From G963717155 sp963717155 (lineage in GTDB: Bacteria > Actinomycetota > Thermoleophilia > Gaiellales > JALYLC01): a DNA stretch of 64,000 nt. Below the pieces are notes generated by a model. That model ran no database searches. It saw nothing but the letters and a program-made list of their open reading frames with translations, and was not told the origin of the DNA. Shown here piece by piece: positions 52,101-59,028 of this stretch. The stretch covers positions 3,162,001-3,226,000 of the forward strand of contig OY970326.1 in NCBI GenBank assembly GCA_963717155.1. Direction: 5' to 3'. A program made the translations under genes and the position numbers. The first letter of the stretch is position 1; every line of letters begins with the position of its first letter.

Positions 52101-52869
52101 CGGGGACGGGCTGCGCGTGCGCTCCACCATGCTGCGCGAGCGGGCGCTGGATCGCCTCGACGGCCGCCTCGCGATCGAGGTGCCCGACCTCGACGCAGCT
52201 CTCGAACAGGCCGACGACGCGCCCCGTCCAGCGATCGAGCAGCGACAGCGAGTCCTGCCGGATCGAGATCATCAGGTCGACGCTCGCGTCACGCCGGTGG
52301 ACGAGGACGCCGAGCGCGTCGGCGAACGCATCCGAGCCGTGATCCCGGTCGAAGTACGACTCGAACTGATCGAGGATCAGATACAGCTTGCACTGGAGCT
52401 TCCGGAGCCACGACTCGATGGCATCGGCGAGGTCGCGAACCTGCTCGGGGCTCTCGAGCCGGTGCTCGCGGGGATCCGCTCCACGTTCGGGATCCGCCGC
52501 ATCGGCGAGGGCCGCGTTCAGGGCGTCGACGATCGTCAGCGACGGATCGTCGCGCCAGCTGGAGACGACCACCACGATCTCTGCCGGGAGGCCGTTCTCG
52601 CGACGCCGCGCACTGTCGCGCGAGATCTCACGCAGCCGGGCGGCGACACCGGCCCGGAGCACAGACGTCTTGCCGACGCCGCTCGGGCCGTACACGACGG
52701 TGACCGCGGTCGACTCGAGGTAGGCGACGAGCAGCTCGCTGAGGTCGTCCCGCCCGACGAACGACGCGGCGTCCGCCTCCCTGAACGGCTGCAGCGGCTC
52801 GTGATAGGGGTTTCCCGCCGGCTCGCGCACAGCGCCGCGTGGAACGCCGGCTGCCTCCGTGCTGCTCAT
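49120..52869 (-). CDS. nSTAND-type NTPase with transmembrane helix and WD40 propeller
   Basis: 1249 residues from ATG 52869, which overlaps the SIR2 stop. P-loop GPSGVGKTS at 61-69, Walker B LYLILDQFE at 162-170, SIRQD near 202 and a winged-helix region around 330-420 define a STAND ATPase (novel STAND 1 type). A single membrane helix at about 432-453 (RLLAWGVAAVVLAVVVVAVV) is followed by a helical linker. About a dozen WD40 repeats then run from about 515 to 1215 (units ending in VWD, LWR, RLW). The beta-propeller is the expected ligand sensor; ATP-driven oligomerisation would switch on the partner SIR2 domain (inference from STAND biology). Confidence 0.88.
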   Translation of the reverse strand: MSSTEAAGVPRGAVREPAGNPYHEPLQPFREADAASFVGRDDLSELLVAYLESTAVTVVYGPSGVGKTSVLRAGVAARLREISRDSARRRENGLPAEIVVVVSSWRDDPSLTIVDALNAALADAADPERGADPREHRLESPEQVRDLADAIESWLRKLQCKLYLILDQFESYFDRDHGSDAFADALGVLVHRRDASVDLMISIRQDSLSLLDRWTGRVVGLFESCVEVGHLDREAAVEAIQRPLAQHGGAHAQPVPEDVVEQILAASVVDKQMLRDDFPAAEQHYRAAILELVLYRLYEDAVRAGAPTLQASKPLTDRILSDHVAAGLRAVPFRDRSRAVRILRVLARRSSGKIIMTADEILADMGSDRAPVHRPRERRRVAETLEQLTRARLLEAGGGDRPGERTYQVMHDLLLEPMRVLALEQQARQRVFRLLAWGVAAVVLAVVVVAVVLHERSVNARATANAVNLEADIATGKLATDPVLALQLALDAAGRSTTPASTTALRQTIGAGGLRRIYRVPHALGSRVGSQRAVFSPNGDYAAVADDGSVTLFRPGRGPQRLTTGFLRNARTIAFDRTGALLAAGGLNGARVWTTATGAPLGPLIDGTEQVNSVAFDPRGELVALAGNGGDLGLWRRSTRTTLRVHAGANVSKVVFSPDGAHIAVVDGPGVVDVFDRGGARVWHMPGAPLPRGAKVQIAFLPDGRLVTALPTGVTRVWRVGSTAPALELRSTASGGTQPASVAVSPRGTRIAVGRGDVVRMYRTRDGVLDGELIGHLDDISGVAFSSDGGELLTASHDDTARVWDVTTDRTVAVLTGDTDDVNSAAFNADGRLAVTASSDGEVRLWALPIAERTYLRDSGVARSVSVADTGALVATWDTGVAVAWSRGFRRTASLPRVQTGDTASTATISNDGTLVAVGSDLGEVRLWRPFAPGGSRVWRLQLGTGNVTSVSFSRDRRLLAVGTEDPSTLAGAAAVWDVAACARAAATVGCARRLATLEPSSGVKDVSFSPDGRYLVTANVQTGEHRGQADVFAARSGRLVARLLHRDEVESASFSSDGERIVTASYDTTARVWQWPSHSPRPQPLVTLDRCALFPGCDRLRSASFPPTGHDLVVTASFDRTAVVWDADTGRIETVLDGNASTVTSAHFSDGARYVLTASSDGTARLWDTQTGVQLQAYDHPARLTRAIFGPHDRWIATASADGAVRIWPVAPPTDQAGALRRQALLRLAQLGVKPLSPEQRSVLLPSA

Positions 52870-53900
52870 CGCGCCTTCGGCACGTTCGCCTTCGCGTCGA
52901 GCGCCTGCTCGAGCGCCCGCGTGAAGCGGCCCAGCTCGACGTGGTACAGGGTGACGTCCCTGCCTCGCCAGGCCAACTCGGTCACGGCATCGAGCGGGTG
53001 CTGGATCGCGAAGTGCTTCCAGTCGTTCCGCTTCTGCCGCCACAGTCGCCAGAGCAGCACGCGGAGGTTCCAGTCGGCCAGGCTGTAGCCGAGGAACAGC
53101 AGCTGGTCGTTCTCGATACGCGTGCGGATCGAGACGGGCAGGAACGACTCGATTCCCGGCCCGGCGAGGTAGTCGATGTAGTCGTCCTCGGTCACGACGA
53201 AGCTCGTGTTCGGGCCGCCGTCCGTCTCGATGCTCCCGTGGATCTTGACCACCACGGGTCGCTCGATCCTCCGTAGCAGGTCCTTCGCCGGCGTCCGTGA
53301 GGACTTGACCCTCCCGTCCGGACCGACGTGGATGCCGCGCGAGATCTCCTGCTCCCTGCCGATCCAGTACCAGATGACGTCGTGGGCGACGCCCTGACGC
53401 CGGAACGCGCGCTCGACGAGATCGTCGTAGTTCGTCGTGAGCACGATGAGCGGCTGCGGCTTCCGCCCGCGGGGGCTTGCGGGCGGGGGATCGATCGCCG
53501 CCACACGCGCCAGCAACCGGTGCAGCGGCGTCGGCTCCCAGGCCTCGCGGTTGAACACCCGCAGGAGTCGGCCGTACAGCGTCTCGACGCCGCCCTCGCG
53601 CACGATCCACTGCGCCACGCGGAGCAGGTCGCTCGTGTCTGCGCCCGGGTACTTCTTCGCGCTGACGGGCTGCCGGGCGAGGTAGCTCGACAGCTGCGAG
53701 CCGATGGGAAGCGCCTTCTCGTCCCACGGCGGCAGCGGTGAGCCGAGCGGGGCGACCAGGTTGGCGGCGGCGCCCAGGAACGGGATCATCATCCCGTCCT
53801 CGACGAGCGCGACCGCACACGTCTCGGCGAGGTTGCCGACATCCTCGTCGCTGAGCTCCGCGACATCGCCGGTGGTCGGAGCTGTCACGTCCTCGGGCAC
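52866..53900 (-). CDS. SIR2-like (SIR2_2) domain protein, predicted NADase
   Basis: 344 residues from GTG 53900 (GGGGG upstream). SIR2 Rossmann features: MMIPFLGAAANLVAPLG at 37-53, LTTNYDDLVERAF with Asn157 and Asp159, catalytic-type His221 in VKIHGSI, and the SIR2_2 hallmark LLFLGYSLADWNLR at 267-280. The zinc cysteines of deacetylase sirtuins are absent. SIR2_2 proteins in bacterial immune systems (Thoeris, DSR, prokaryotic Argonaute-associated) consume NAD+. The 4-bp overlap with the STAND gene indicates an effector-sensor pair. Confidence 0.87.
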   Translation of the reverse strand: MPEDVTAPTTGDVAELSDEDVGNLAETCAVALVEDGMMIPFLGAAANLVAPLGSPLPPWDEKALPIGSQLSSYLARQPVSAKKYPGADTSDLLRVAQWIVREGGVETLYGRLLRVFNREAWEPTPLHRLLARVAAIDPPPASPRGRKPQPLIVLTTNYDDLVERAFRRQGVAHDVIWYWIGREQEISRGIHVGPDGRVKSSRTPAKDLLRRIERPVVVKIHGSIETDGGPNTSFVVTEDDYIDYLAGPGIESFLPVSIRTRIENDQLLFLGYSLADWNLRVLLWRLWRQKRNDWKHFAIQHPLDAVTELAWRGRDVTLYHVELGRFTRALEQALDAKANVPKAR

Positions 53901-53932
53901 GCAGAGACCCCCATCTCGAGCGACTCTGGGCG

Positions 53933-53961
53933 AGCCTACCGATCCGGCAAGGGCCCCGCAA
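53933..53961 (-). promoter_or_regulatory. promoter of the SIR2-STAND operon
   Basis: Minus strand: TTGCGG at 53961-53956, 17 bp, TAGGCT at 53938-53933, about 33 bp ahead of GTG 53900. Its -35 box overlaps the hairpin at 53950-53976. Confidence 0.6.
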
Positions 53962-53976
53962 CGCGGCCCGGGCCCT
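53950..53976 (-). terminator. possible terminator after the His-rich protein gene
   Basis: AGGGCCC and GGGCCCT arms separated by 13 bases, beginning 8 bp after the stop at 53985 on the minus strand. No T-run. It would separate the DUF4331 transcript from the SIR2-STAND operon. Confidence 0.35.
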
Positions 53977-53984
53977 GCAAGGGC

Positions 53985-54393
53985 TCAGGCGACGTGCGCC
54001 GAAGCCGTCTCGCGCAGCGCGGCATCGCCGCGCCAGTCGAGCTCGCCGACCTCTCCGCCGACCACACGGACGTCGCGCGCCCGCGCCACGTCGTCGACCC
54101 ACAGCGTGTAGCTGCCGTCGGGGATCTGGTCGAACACGGCCGAGAACGCAGGCGAGTCGCCGAGCGAACGCTCGAGCACGTCCTTGTGGCTGCGCTTCGC
54201 GTCGTCGCCCGCGGGCGAGATCTCGATCTCGCGACCGTGCATCTCGGCGTCCGTGTAGATGATCAGCGCGCCGAGCTCGCCGCCGATCTCCAGCACGACG
54301 AACTCCGGGTGCGTCCGGTCCGCGTACCGCTCGTGGTGCGTCGTGGTCGTGGTCGTGGTGCTCGTGACCGTGGTGGTGATGTCCTTCGCCCAT
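53985..54393 (-). pseudogene. His-rich putative metal-binding protein, apparently frameshifted in the His tract
   Basis: An ideal GGAGG (54404-54400) and ATG 54393 begin a His-rich N-terminus, MGEGHHHHGHEHHDHDHD. That frame then runs into Arg-rich nonsense. One frame over, from near 54339, the sequence HERYADRTHPEFVVLEIG continues into the conserved body (GALIIYTDAEMHGREIEISP, SYTLWVDD) to the stop at 53985. Dropping one base in the CACGACGCACCAC stretch joins them. As given, only about 103 residues from an internal GTG (54296) can be translated intact. Role unknown; metal binding is inferred. It follows the DUF4331 gene in one transcript. Confidence 0.65.
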
Positions 54394-54458
54394 CAGATGC
54401 CTCCGGAAGCACGATCGACGGCCCGGCGACAGCGTCGCCGGGCCGTCGGTTGAATCGG

Positions 54459-55859
54459 TCAGCTGCTCGGCGTCGAGAAGCCGTCGTGCGGCACGCCGAG
54501 GTACGGGAAGGTCGACTGGAAGCGGCTCGCCGCCGGGGTCAGGCCTTCCGTGATGAGCGATGCCGCGCCGTCGGGCGTGTAGGACGGGTTGACGAGCGGG
54601 TACGTCGCGCCGGCGATCGCGCGAAGCTCGATCGTCACGACGTCGTCCGTCACGCGGCGCCCGTTCGGGTAGCCCGCGACGTCCCCGCCGATCAATCCCA
54701 GCGGGTTCGGCGACGACGCCGGCGGGACCGCCACGTTCAGCCGCAGCATGTCGGCGAGCGTGTTGCCGGTGAAGTTCTGGAAGCCCGGAACGACGCCCGA
54801 CGGGATCCCCGTCAGCAGGATCGCGACGAGGTCGGCGCGGTCGGCGGTCAGACCTGCCAGGTTCGGGAACACGCCCGGGTACAGCACGGGCAGGAGCCGT
54901 GCGAGCTCGGGCTGCTTCACGTACTGCGCGAACTGGGCGTCGAGGCTCGGCTGGGTCGAGTTCCACAGGTCCTTCTTGCCGAGCGGAACGACGACCTCGT
55001 TGAACAGCGGGTTACCGAGCCGCGAGACCTGCGTCCACGGGCCGACCTGGCGCTTGCCGTTGTGTTGATGCCGGCGATGCCCGAACTCGGACTCGTGGAA
55101 GCCGTTGAGCAGCCGGGCGGACTGGCGGCTCGCGCCACCCCAGATGCCGAGCACCGACTTCGACTTCGTCGCGTCGGTCGGCACCTTCCCGTCCCTCGTC
55201 AGCTGCGCGATCGGGATCTGGATCGCGATCGTGTGCACGTTCAGCTGTGCGAGCGGGTCGACGCTCACCGCTGCGGCCGACGGGATCAGGTGCAGGTTCT
55301 GGAACGGACGCAGGTCGGCGAGGTCGAAGATCGCGCCGAGGTCGACGAAGAACGCGTCGTTCCGCTGTCCGGCGAACACCGTCTCGCCCGTCGGCAGCGC
55401 GTGCACCGCGGCCTGGGCCAGCGCCGGATAGCTCGGTGTCGAGCGGGGCCCGATGTTGCATGGCGGCGACGGCAGATTGCTGCCGATCACTCTGGGCGGG
55501 GCGTACTTGTTGACCCGTGTGACATCGTAGAACTGGCGCTTGTTCCAGTTCGGATCGTCGAGCGAGCCGATCGGTCCCGTGTTGTACAGGAAGGTGTTCG
55601 GGTTCCGCAGCTGTGTGTTGAACTCGAACTGGTAGACGATGTCGGGCCTCGCGTCGCCATCGTTGTCGATGTAGATCGAGTACAGGACGTCGTCGCCGAA
55701 CTCGAAGAAGTTCGGGCCGCCCGCGGGGTTCTCGAGCGGGATGTAGTTCGTGATGATGGTGACGGTGTCGGGCGCGTCTGGACTGACGAACGCGTACACG
55801 TCGGTGTTGTCGGCGACCGGGTCCTTGCTGATCTCCGGCGCTTCGCGATGGGACGACAC
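54459..55859 (-). CDS. DUF4331 domain protein (copy 2)
   Basis: 466 residues from GTG 55859, directly after the upstream stop. It begins with the family hallmark SSHREAPEISKDPVADNTDVYAF, in part SSHREAPEISKDPVADNTD, and contains NYIPLENPAGGPNFFEFGDD and a Tyr/Asn-rich beta-structure; GIWGGASR replaces the usual VWGxxSR. DUF4331 proteins are of unknown function and often exported. No signal peptide here, but the upstream gene product has one. Related distantly to the DUF4331 at 23150. Confidence 0.87.
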   Translation of the reverse strand: MSSHREAPEISKDPVADNTDVYAFVSPDAPDTVTIITNYIPLENPAGGPNFFEFGDDVLYSIYIDNDGDARPDIVYQFEFNTQLRNPNTFLYNTGPIGSLDDPNWNKRQFYDVTRVNKYAPPRVIGSNLPSPPCNIGPRSTPSYPALAQAAVHALPTGETVFAGQRNDAFFVDLGAIFDLADLRPFQNLHLIPSAAAVSVDPLAQLNVHTIAIQIPIAQLTRDGKVPTDATKSKSVLGIWGGASRQSARLLNGFHESEFGHRRHQHNGKRQVGPWTQVSRLGNPLFNEVVVPLGKKDLWNSTQPSLDAQFAQYVKQPELARLLPVLYPGVFPNLAGLTADRADLVAILLTGIPSGVVPGFQNFTGNTLADMLRLNVAVPPASSPNPLGLIGGDVAGYPNGRRVTDDVVTIELRAIAGATYPLVNPSYTPDGAASLITEGLTPAASRFQSTFPYLGVPHDGFSTPSS

Positions 55860-56162
55860 CTACTTCACCTCCCACGCGGCGCTCTCGGCGGTCGCCCTGG
55901 CTGCCTTGAGCAGGCGTCGCACCAGGGCTCGGTCGCGGTACGTCATCTCGCGCGTACCGTGCAGGACCGTCACCTCGCCGCGTGCGGCGTCACGTACGTA
56001 GACGAGCACCGGCTCCTTGGTGACCGGGCCCGGCTTCGCGACGACCGTTGCGGAATCGTCGTCCGTCACGGCCTTCCCGATCCCCGGCACTCCGACGAAC
56101 GCGGCAGCGCCAGTTGCCGCCCCGGCCCTCTTCAGGAACCGTTGGCGATTGACCCTCTCCAT
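55860..56162 (-). CDS. small Tat-signal protein preceding DUF4331
   Basis: 100 residues, ATG 56162 after GAGGGGAAG. N-terminus VNRQRFLKRAGAATGAAAFVG looks like a Tat signal with the twin-arginine spaced as R-Q-R (RQRFLK; canonical RRxFLK not fully met), in part NRQRFLKRAGAATG. The rest is a short beta-alpha domain (EPVLVYVRDAARGEVTVLHG) ending in charged helices. No family recognised. Its stop abuts the DUF4331 GTG, so expression is coupled. Confidence 0.72.
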   Translation of the reverse strand: MERVNRQRFLKRAGAATGAAAFVGVPGIGKAVTDDDSATVVAKPGPVTKEPVLVYVRDAARGEVTVLHGTREMTYRDRALVRRLLKAARATAESAAWEVK

Positions 56163-56243
56163 CTTCTTCCCCTCTCAGCCTCTGCTGTGTACGGAAGAGC
56201 GTGTCGGTGAGGTCGGTGCTCGACTGCCACGCCAGGTGCGGCG

Positions 56244-56272
56244 AGTGTAACTAGTGAAAATGCAGCCCACAA
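56244..56272 (-). promoter_or_regulatory. promoter of the Tat protein-DUF4331-His-rich operon
   Basis: Minus strand: TTGTGG at 56272-56267, 17 bp, TACACT at 56249-56244. The predicted leader is about 75 nt to ATG 56162. Confidence 0.6.
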
Positions 56273-56310
56273 GCTCGTTTCCGGCGCGTTGTGGTGGCCG
56301 TCACATCGGG

Positions 56311-57000
56311 TCACTGATCCTGTGTCGTGGGGCGGACGAGGATCGAGTTGACATCGACGTGACGCGGTTGGGACACGGCGAACATCACCGCTCGCGCGAT
56401 GTCGTCTGGCTGCAGCCTGCCCTCCGCGGGACTGTCGAAGAACGGCGTGTCGACTCCGCCGGGCTCGATCAGGGTCGTGCGCACACCCGTGCCATTCAGG
56501 TCGGCGCGGATCGACTCGCCCATCGCGGTCACCGCCCACTTCGTCGCCGAGTAGAGGCTCCCGGGAACCGCACGACGTCCGGCCACCGAGCCGGTCAGCA
56601 GCACGTGGCCGACCGACTCCTTGAGGGGCGGAATCGCGGCCCGTACGGTGTAGGCGGCGCCGAGCACGTTCGTCAGCACCATTGCCCGCCAGTGCTCCGG
56701 CGTGTCGTTCAACCAGCCTCGCGAGGCGCCGAACCCCGCGTTGGCGTACGCGACGTCCAGCCGGCCGAAGCGAGCGAGCGCAGTGGCGACGAGCGCCTCG
56801 TTGTCCTCCCAGCGCGTCACGTCGGTCGGGACCGCGATCGCGCGCTCGTCGCCACCGAGCTCGGCCGCGAGCGCCTCCAGCCTGTCAGCGCTCCGTGCGG
56901 CGAGCACGAGGCGGTAGCCCGCCCGGGCGGCCTGCCGCGCTGTCGCGGTTCCGATGCCCGAGCTGGCACCGGTGATGAGGAAGACGGGATCGTCGGGCAT
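56311..57000 (-). CDS. SDR family oxidoreductase
   Basis: 229 residues from ATG 57000 (AGGAG upstream). TGASSGIGTATARQ cofactor motif, Arg in LAARSADRL favouring NADP, NAGFG, catalytic Ser in LLTGSVAGR and YSATK. C-terminus shortened. It stands alone between the Tat-protein promoter region and the sugar permease genes. Substrate unknown. Confidence 0.9.
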   Translation of the reverse strand: MPDDPVFLITGASSGIGTATARQAARAGYRLVLAARSADRLEALAAELGGDERAIAVPTDVTRWEDNEALVATALARFGRLDVAYANAGFGASRGWLNDTPEHWRAMVLTNVLGAAYTVRAAIPPLKESVGHVLLTGSVAGRRAVPGSLYSATKWAVTAMGESIRADLNGTGVRTTLIEPGGVDTPFFDSPAEGRLQPDDIARAVMFAVSQPRHVDVNSILVRPTTQDQ

Positions 57001-57067
57001 GTCGCGGCTCCTGAGATGGTGTCCTTCGCGCCGCACAATGCACGAGCGGGGTGGGCCCCAAGCGATC

Positions 57068-57985
57068 TCAGCCCTTGAGCGCGCCGCCCAGCCCTCCTCC
57101 GCGCAGGAACGAGCGCTGGAAGATCAGGAACCCGATGATCGGCACCAGCGAGGCGATGAACAGCGCGGCAAGGAACACGCCGAGCTCCGTCTGCGCCTGG
57201 ATCGTCGGCAGGCGCACGGACAGCGGCTGCTCGTCCGGGTTCGTGAGCACCAGGAGCGGCCAGAGGAAGTCCTTCCACGACGCGAGGATCGCGAACACGG
57301 AGACGACACCGAGGATCGGACGCGACATCGGCAGCACGATCGAGGCGAACAGCCGGAACCCGCCGGCCCCGTCGACCCGCGCGGCCTCGAAGATCTCGCG
57401 CGGCAGGTTGTCGAAGAACCGCTTCACGATCACGACGTTGAAGGCGCTCGCACCCGCGGGCAGCCAGATCGCCCAGTAGCTGTCGATGAACGAGTGGTGG
57501 ATCAGCGGCGGATGCACGATCTCGATGTACAGCGGCACGAGCAGCACGACGACGGGGACGAAGAGCGTCGTCAGCACGAGGCCCATGAGGACGCGGCCGT
57601 ACTTCGGCCGCAGCACCGACAGCGCGAATCCTGCCGTGGTCGCCACGACGATCTGCGACGCCCAGGAGCCGATCGCGAGCACGACGGTGTTCCAGAAGTA
57701 GCGGCTCACCTGGACGCCCGTCCATGCCTCGCGCAGGTTGCTCCAGGCCGCGCCGTGGGGGAACAGCGCCATCGGGTGGGTGATCGTGTCCGGCGTCGGT
57801 GTGATCGCCGACTTCGCGAGCCAGACCAGCGGACCGAGCCCGACGATGACGAGCAGGACGAACAGGAGCGCATGGGCGGTTCCAACACCCCACCTGACCG
57901 TCGGGCGGCGCCAGTCGGACGGCGTGAGCAGGGCATGCTCGGCCGAGTTGCCGGTCCCGTCCCGTCGCTTCCCGCGCGACCTCAT
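57068..57985 (-). CDS. sugar ABC transporter permease, MalG type
   Basis: 305 residues from ATG 57985, overlapping the MalF-type stop (ATGA). Six hydrophobic helices and the EAA loop FEAARVDGAGGFRLFASIVLPMSRP, in part EAARVDGAGGFRLFASIVLP, that docks to the ATPase. Last gene of the alpha-glucoside operon. No ATPase gene follows; actinobacteria commonly use a shared one (MsiK type) encoded elsewhere. Confidence 0.92.
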   Translation of the reverse strand: MRSRGKRRDGTGNSAEHALLTPSDWRRPTVRWGVGTAHALLFVLLVIVGLGPLVWLAKSAITPTPDTITHPMALFPHGAAWSNLREAWTGVQVSRYFWNTVVLAIGSWASQIVVATTAGFALSVLRPKYGRVLMGLVLTTLFVPVVVLLVPLYIEIVHPPLIHHSFIDSYWAIWLPAGASAFNVVIVKRFFDNLPREIFEAARVDGAGGFRLFASIVLPMSRPILGVVSVFAILASWKDFLWPLLVLTNPDEQPLSVRLPTIQAQTELGVFLAALFIASLVPIIGFLIFQRSFLRGGGLGGALKG

Positions 57986-58923
57986 GTCGTGCTCCACGAG
58001 CGGGTGGCCCGCAGGTAGACGAGCGACAGCACCGCGAGGAACGCCGCCAGCATCAGGCTGAGCGCCGTCGCGCTGCCGTAGTCGCCGCCGAGCGAGTTGC
58101 CGAACGCGTAGTCGTAGATGAGGAGCAGGACGGTCAGGGTCGAGTTGACCGGTCCGCCAGACGTGAAGAGGTACGGCTCGAGGAAGACCTGGGCGGTACC
58201 GATGATCTGCAGGATCATCGTCAGCAGCAGCACGCCGCGAAGCTGCGGCATCGTGATGTGCCAGACCTTGCGCCAGAGGGATGCGCCGTCGACCGAGGCG
58301 GCCTCGTACAGCTCGCGGTTGACGCCCGTCAGCGCCGCGAGGTAGATGATGATGGTGGCCCCCGCGTTGGCCCACGTCGACTCGAGCACGAGCGAGGGAA
58401 GCGCGCTGCTCGGCGACTGCAGCCAGGGATACGGTCCGAGGTGGACCCACCCGAGGATCGTGTTGAACACGCCCGTCGGGCTTGCGTCGTAGAAGGTCTT
58501 CCACAGGAGCACTGCGACCACCGGCGGAATCACGACCGGCAGGTAGGCGAGCGCGCTGTACGCGCCGCGGAAGCGCCGCGCCTCGCTCATCAGGACGGCG
58601 GCGACGAGCGGGACCGGATAGCCGAAGATCAACGCGAGCAGCGCGAACTCCGCGGTGTTCCTGACGGCCTTCGGCAACAGCGGATCGTTCAGCACCGTGC
58701 GGAAGTTGTCGAGGCCCACCCAGGTCGGGGGCTGCACCAGGTTCGTGTGCTGCAGCGACATGATCACGGTGCGGACGATCGGGTACCACGAGAAGGCCCC
58801 GAAGATGAACAGCATCGGCAGCAGGAACACGAGCGTCGTGAGGCCGCCGCCCCGCACCCACGTGACAGGCGTGCGCCGCGCGCGGCGCCTCACCCGCACC
58901 GGTTCACGTGCGCTCATGCGCAT
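57982..58923 (-). CDS. sugar ABC transporter permease, MalF type
   Basis: About 313 residues from ATG 58923 (MRMSAREPVRV). GTG 59028, right after the binding-protein stop, would add 35 residues of low-complexity sequence and is an alternative. Six membrane helices; EAA loop YEAASVDGASLWRKVWHITM. Partner of the MalG-type permease next to it. Confidence 0.9.
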   Translation of the reverse strand: MRMSAREPVRVRRRARRTPVTWVRGGGLTTLVFLLPMLFIFGAFSWYPIVRTVIMSLQHTNLVQPPTWVGLDNFRTVLNDPLLPKAVRNTAEFALLALIFGYPVPLVAAVLMSEARRFRGAYSALAYLPVVIPPVVAVLLWKTFYDASPTGVFNTILGWVHLGPYPWLQSPSSALPSLVLESTWANAGATIIIYLAALTGVNRELYEAASVDGASLWRKVWHITMPQLRGVLLLTMILQIIGTAQVFLEPYLFTSGGPVNSTLTVLLLIYDYAFGNSLGGDYGSATALSLMLAAFLAVLSLVYLRATRSWSTT

Positions 58924-59028
58924 GCGTTCCGCATCATCGCTCGCCGTCCTGCCCGCGTGCGAGCCGGTTCGCGCGGGCGGCCGGGCGTCGATGATCTGAC
59001 TCCCAGCCGCCCTGCGAGGTCGGTACAC

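Noticed and set aside
54301..54380. Trinucleotide-like GTG/CAC tract as CRISPR or satellite repeat
   Set aside because: It is the His/Asp codon run of the His-rich protein, without spacers or repeat periodicity.
49120..54966. Continuous open frame of 1948 codons on the minus strand
   Set aside because: Only 49120-52869 has protein-like sequence; the part above 52869 is antisense-like, Arg-rich and lies over the SIR2, His-rich and DUF4331 genes in another frame. Its His-rich stretch at 54340-54393 does belong to a separate gene.
56163..56310. Possible tRNA or ncRNA in the gap before the SDR gene
   Set aside because: No cloverleaf or conserved T-loop; the gap is explained by the promoter at 56244-56272 and a 5' leader.
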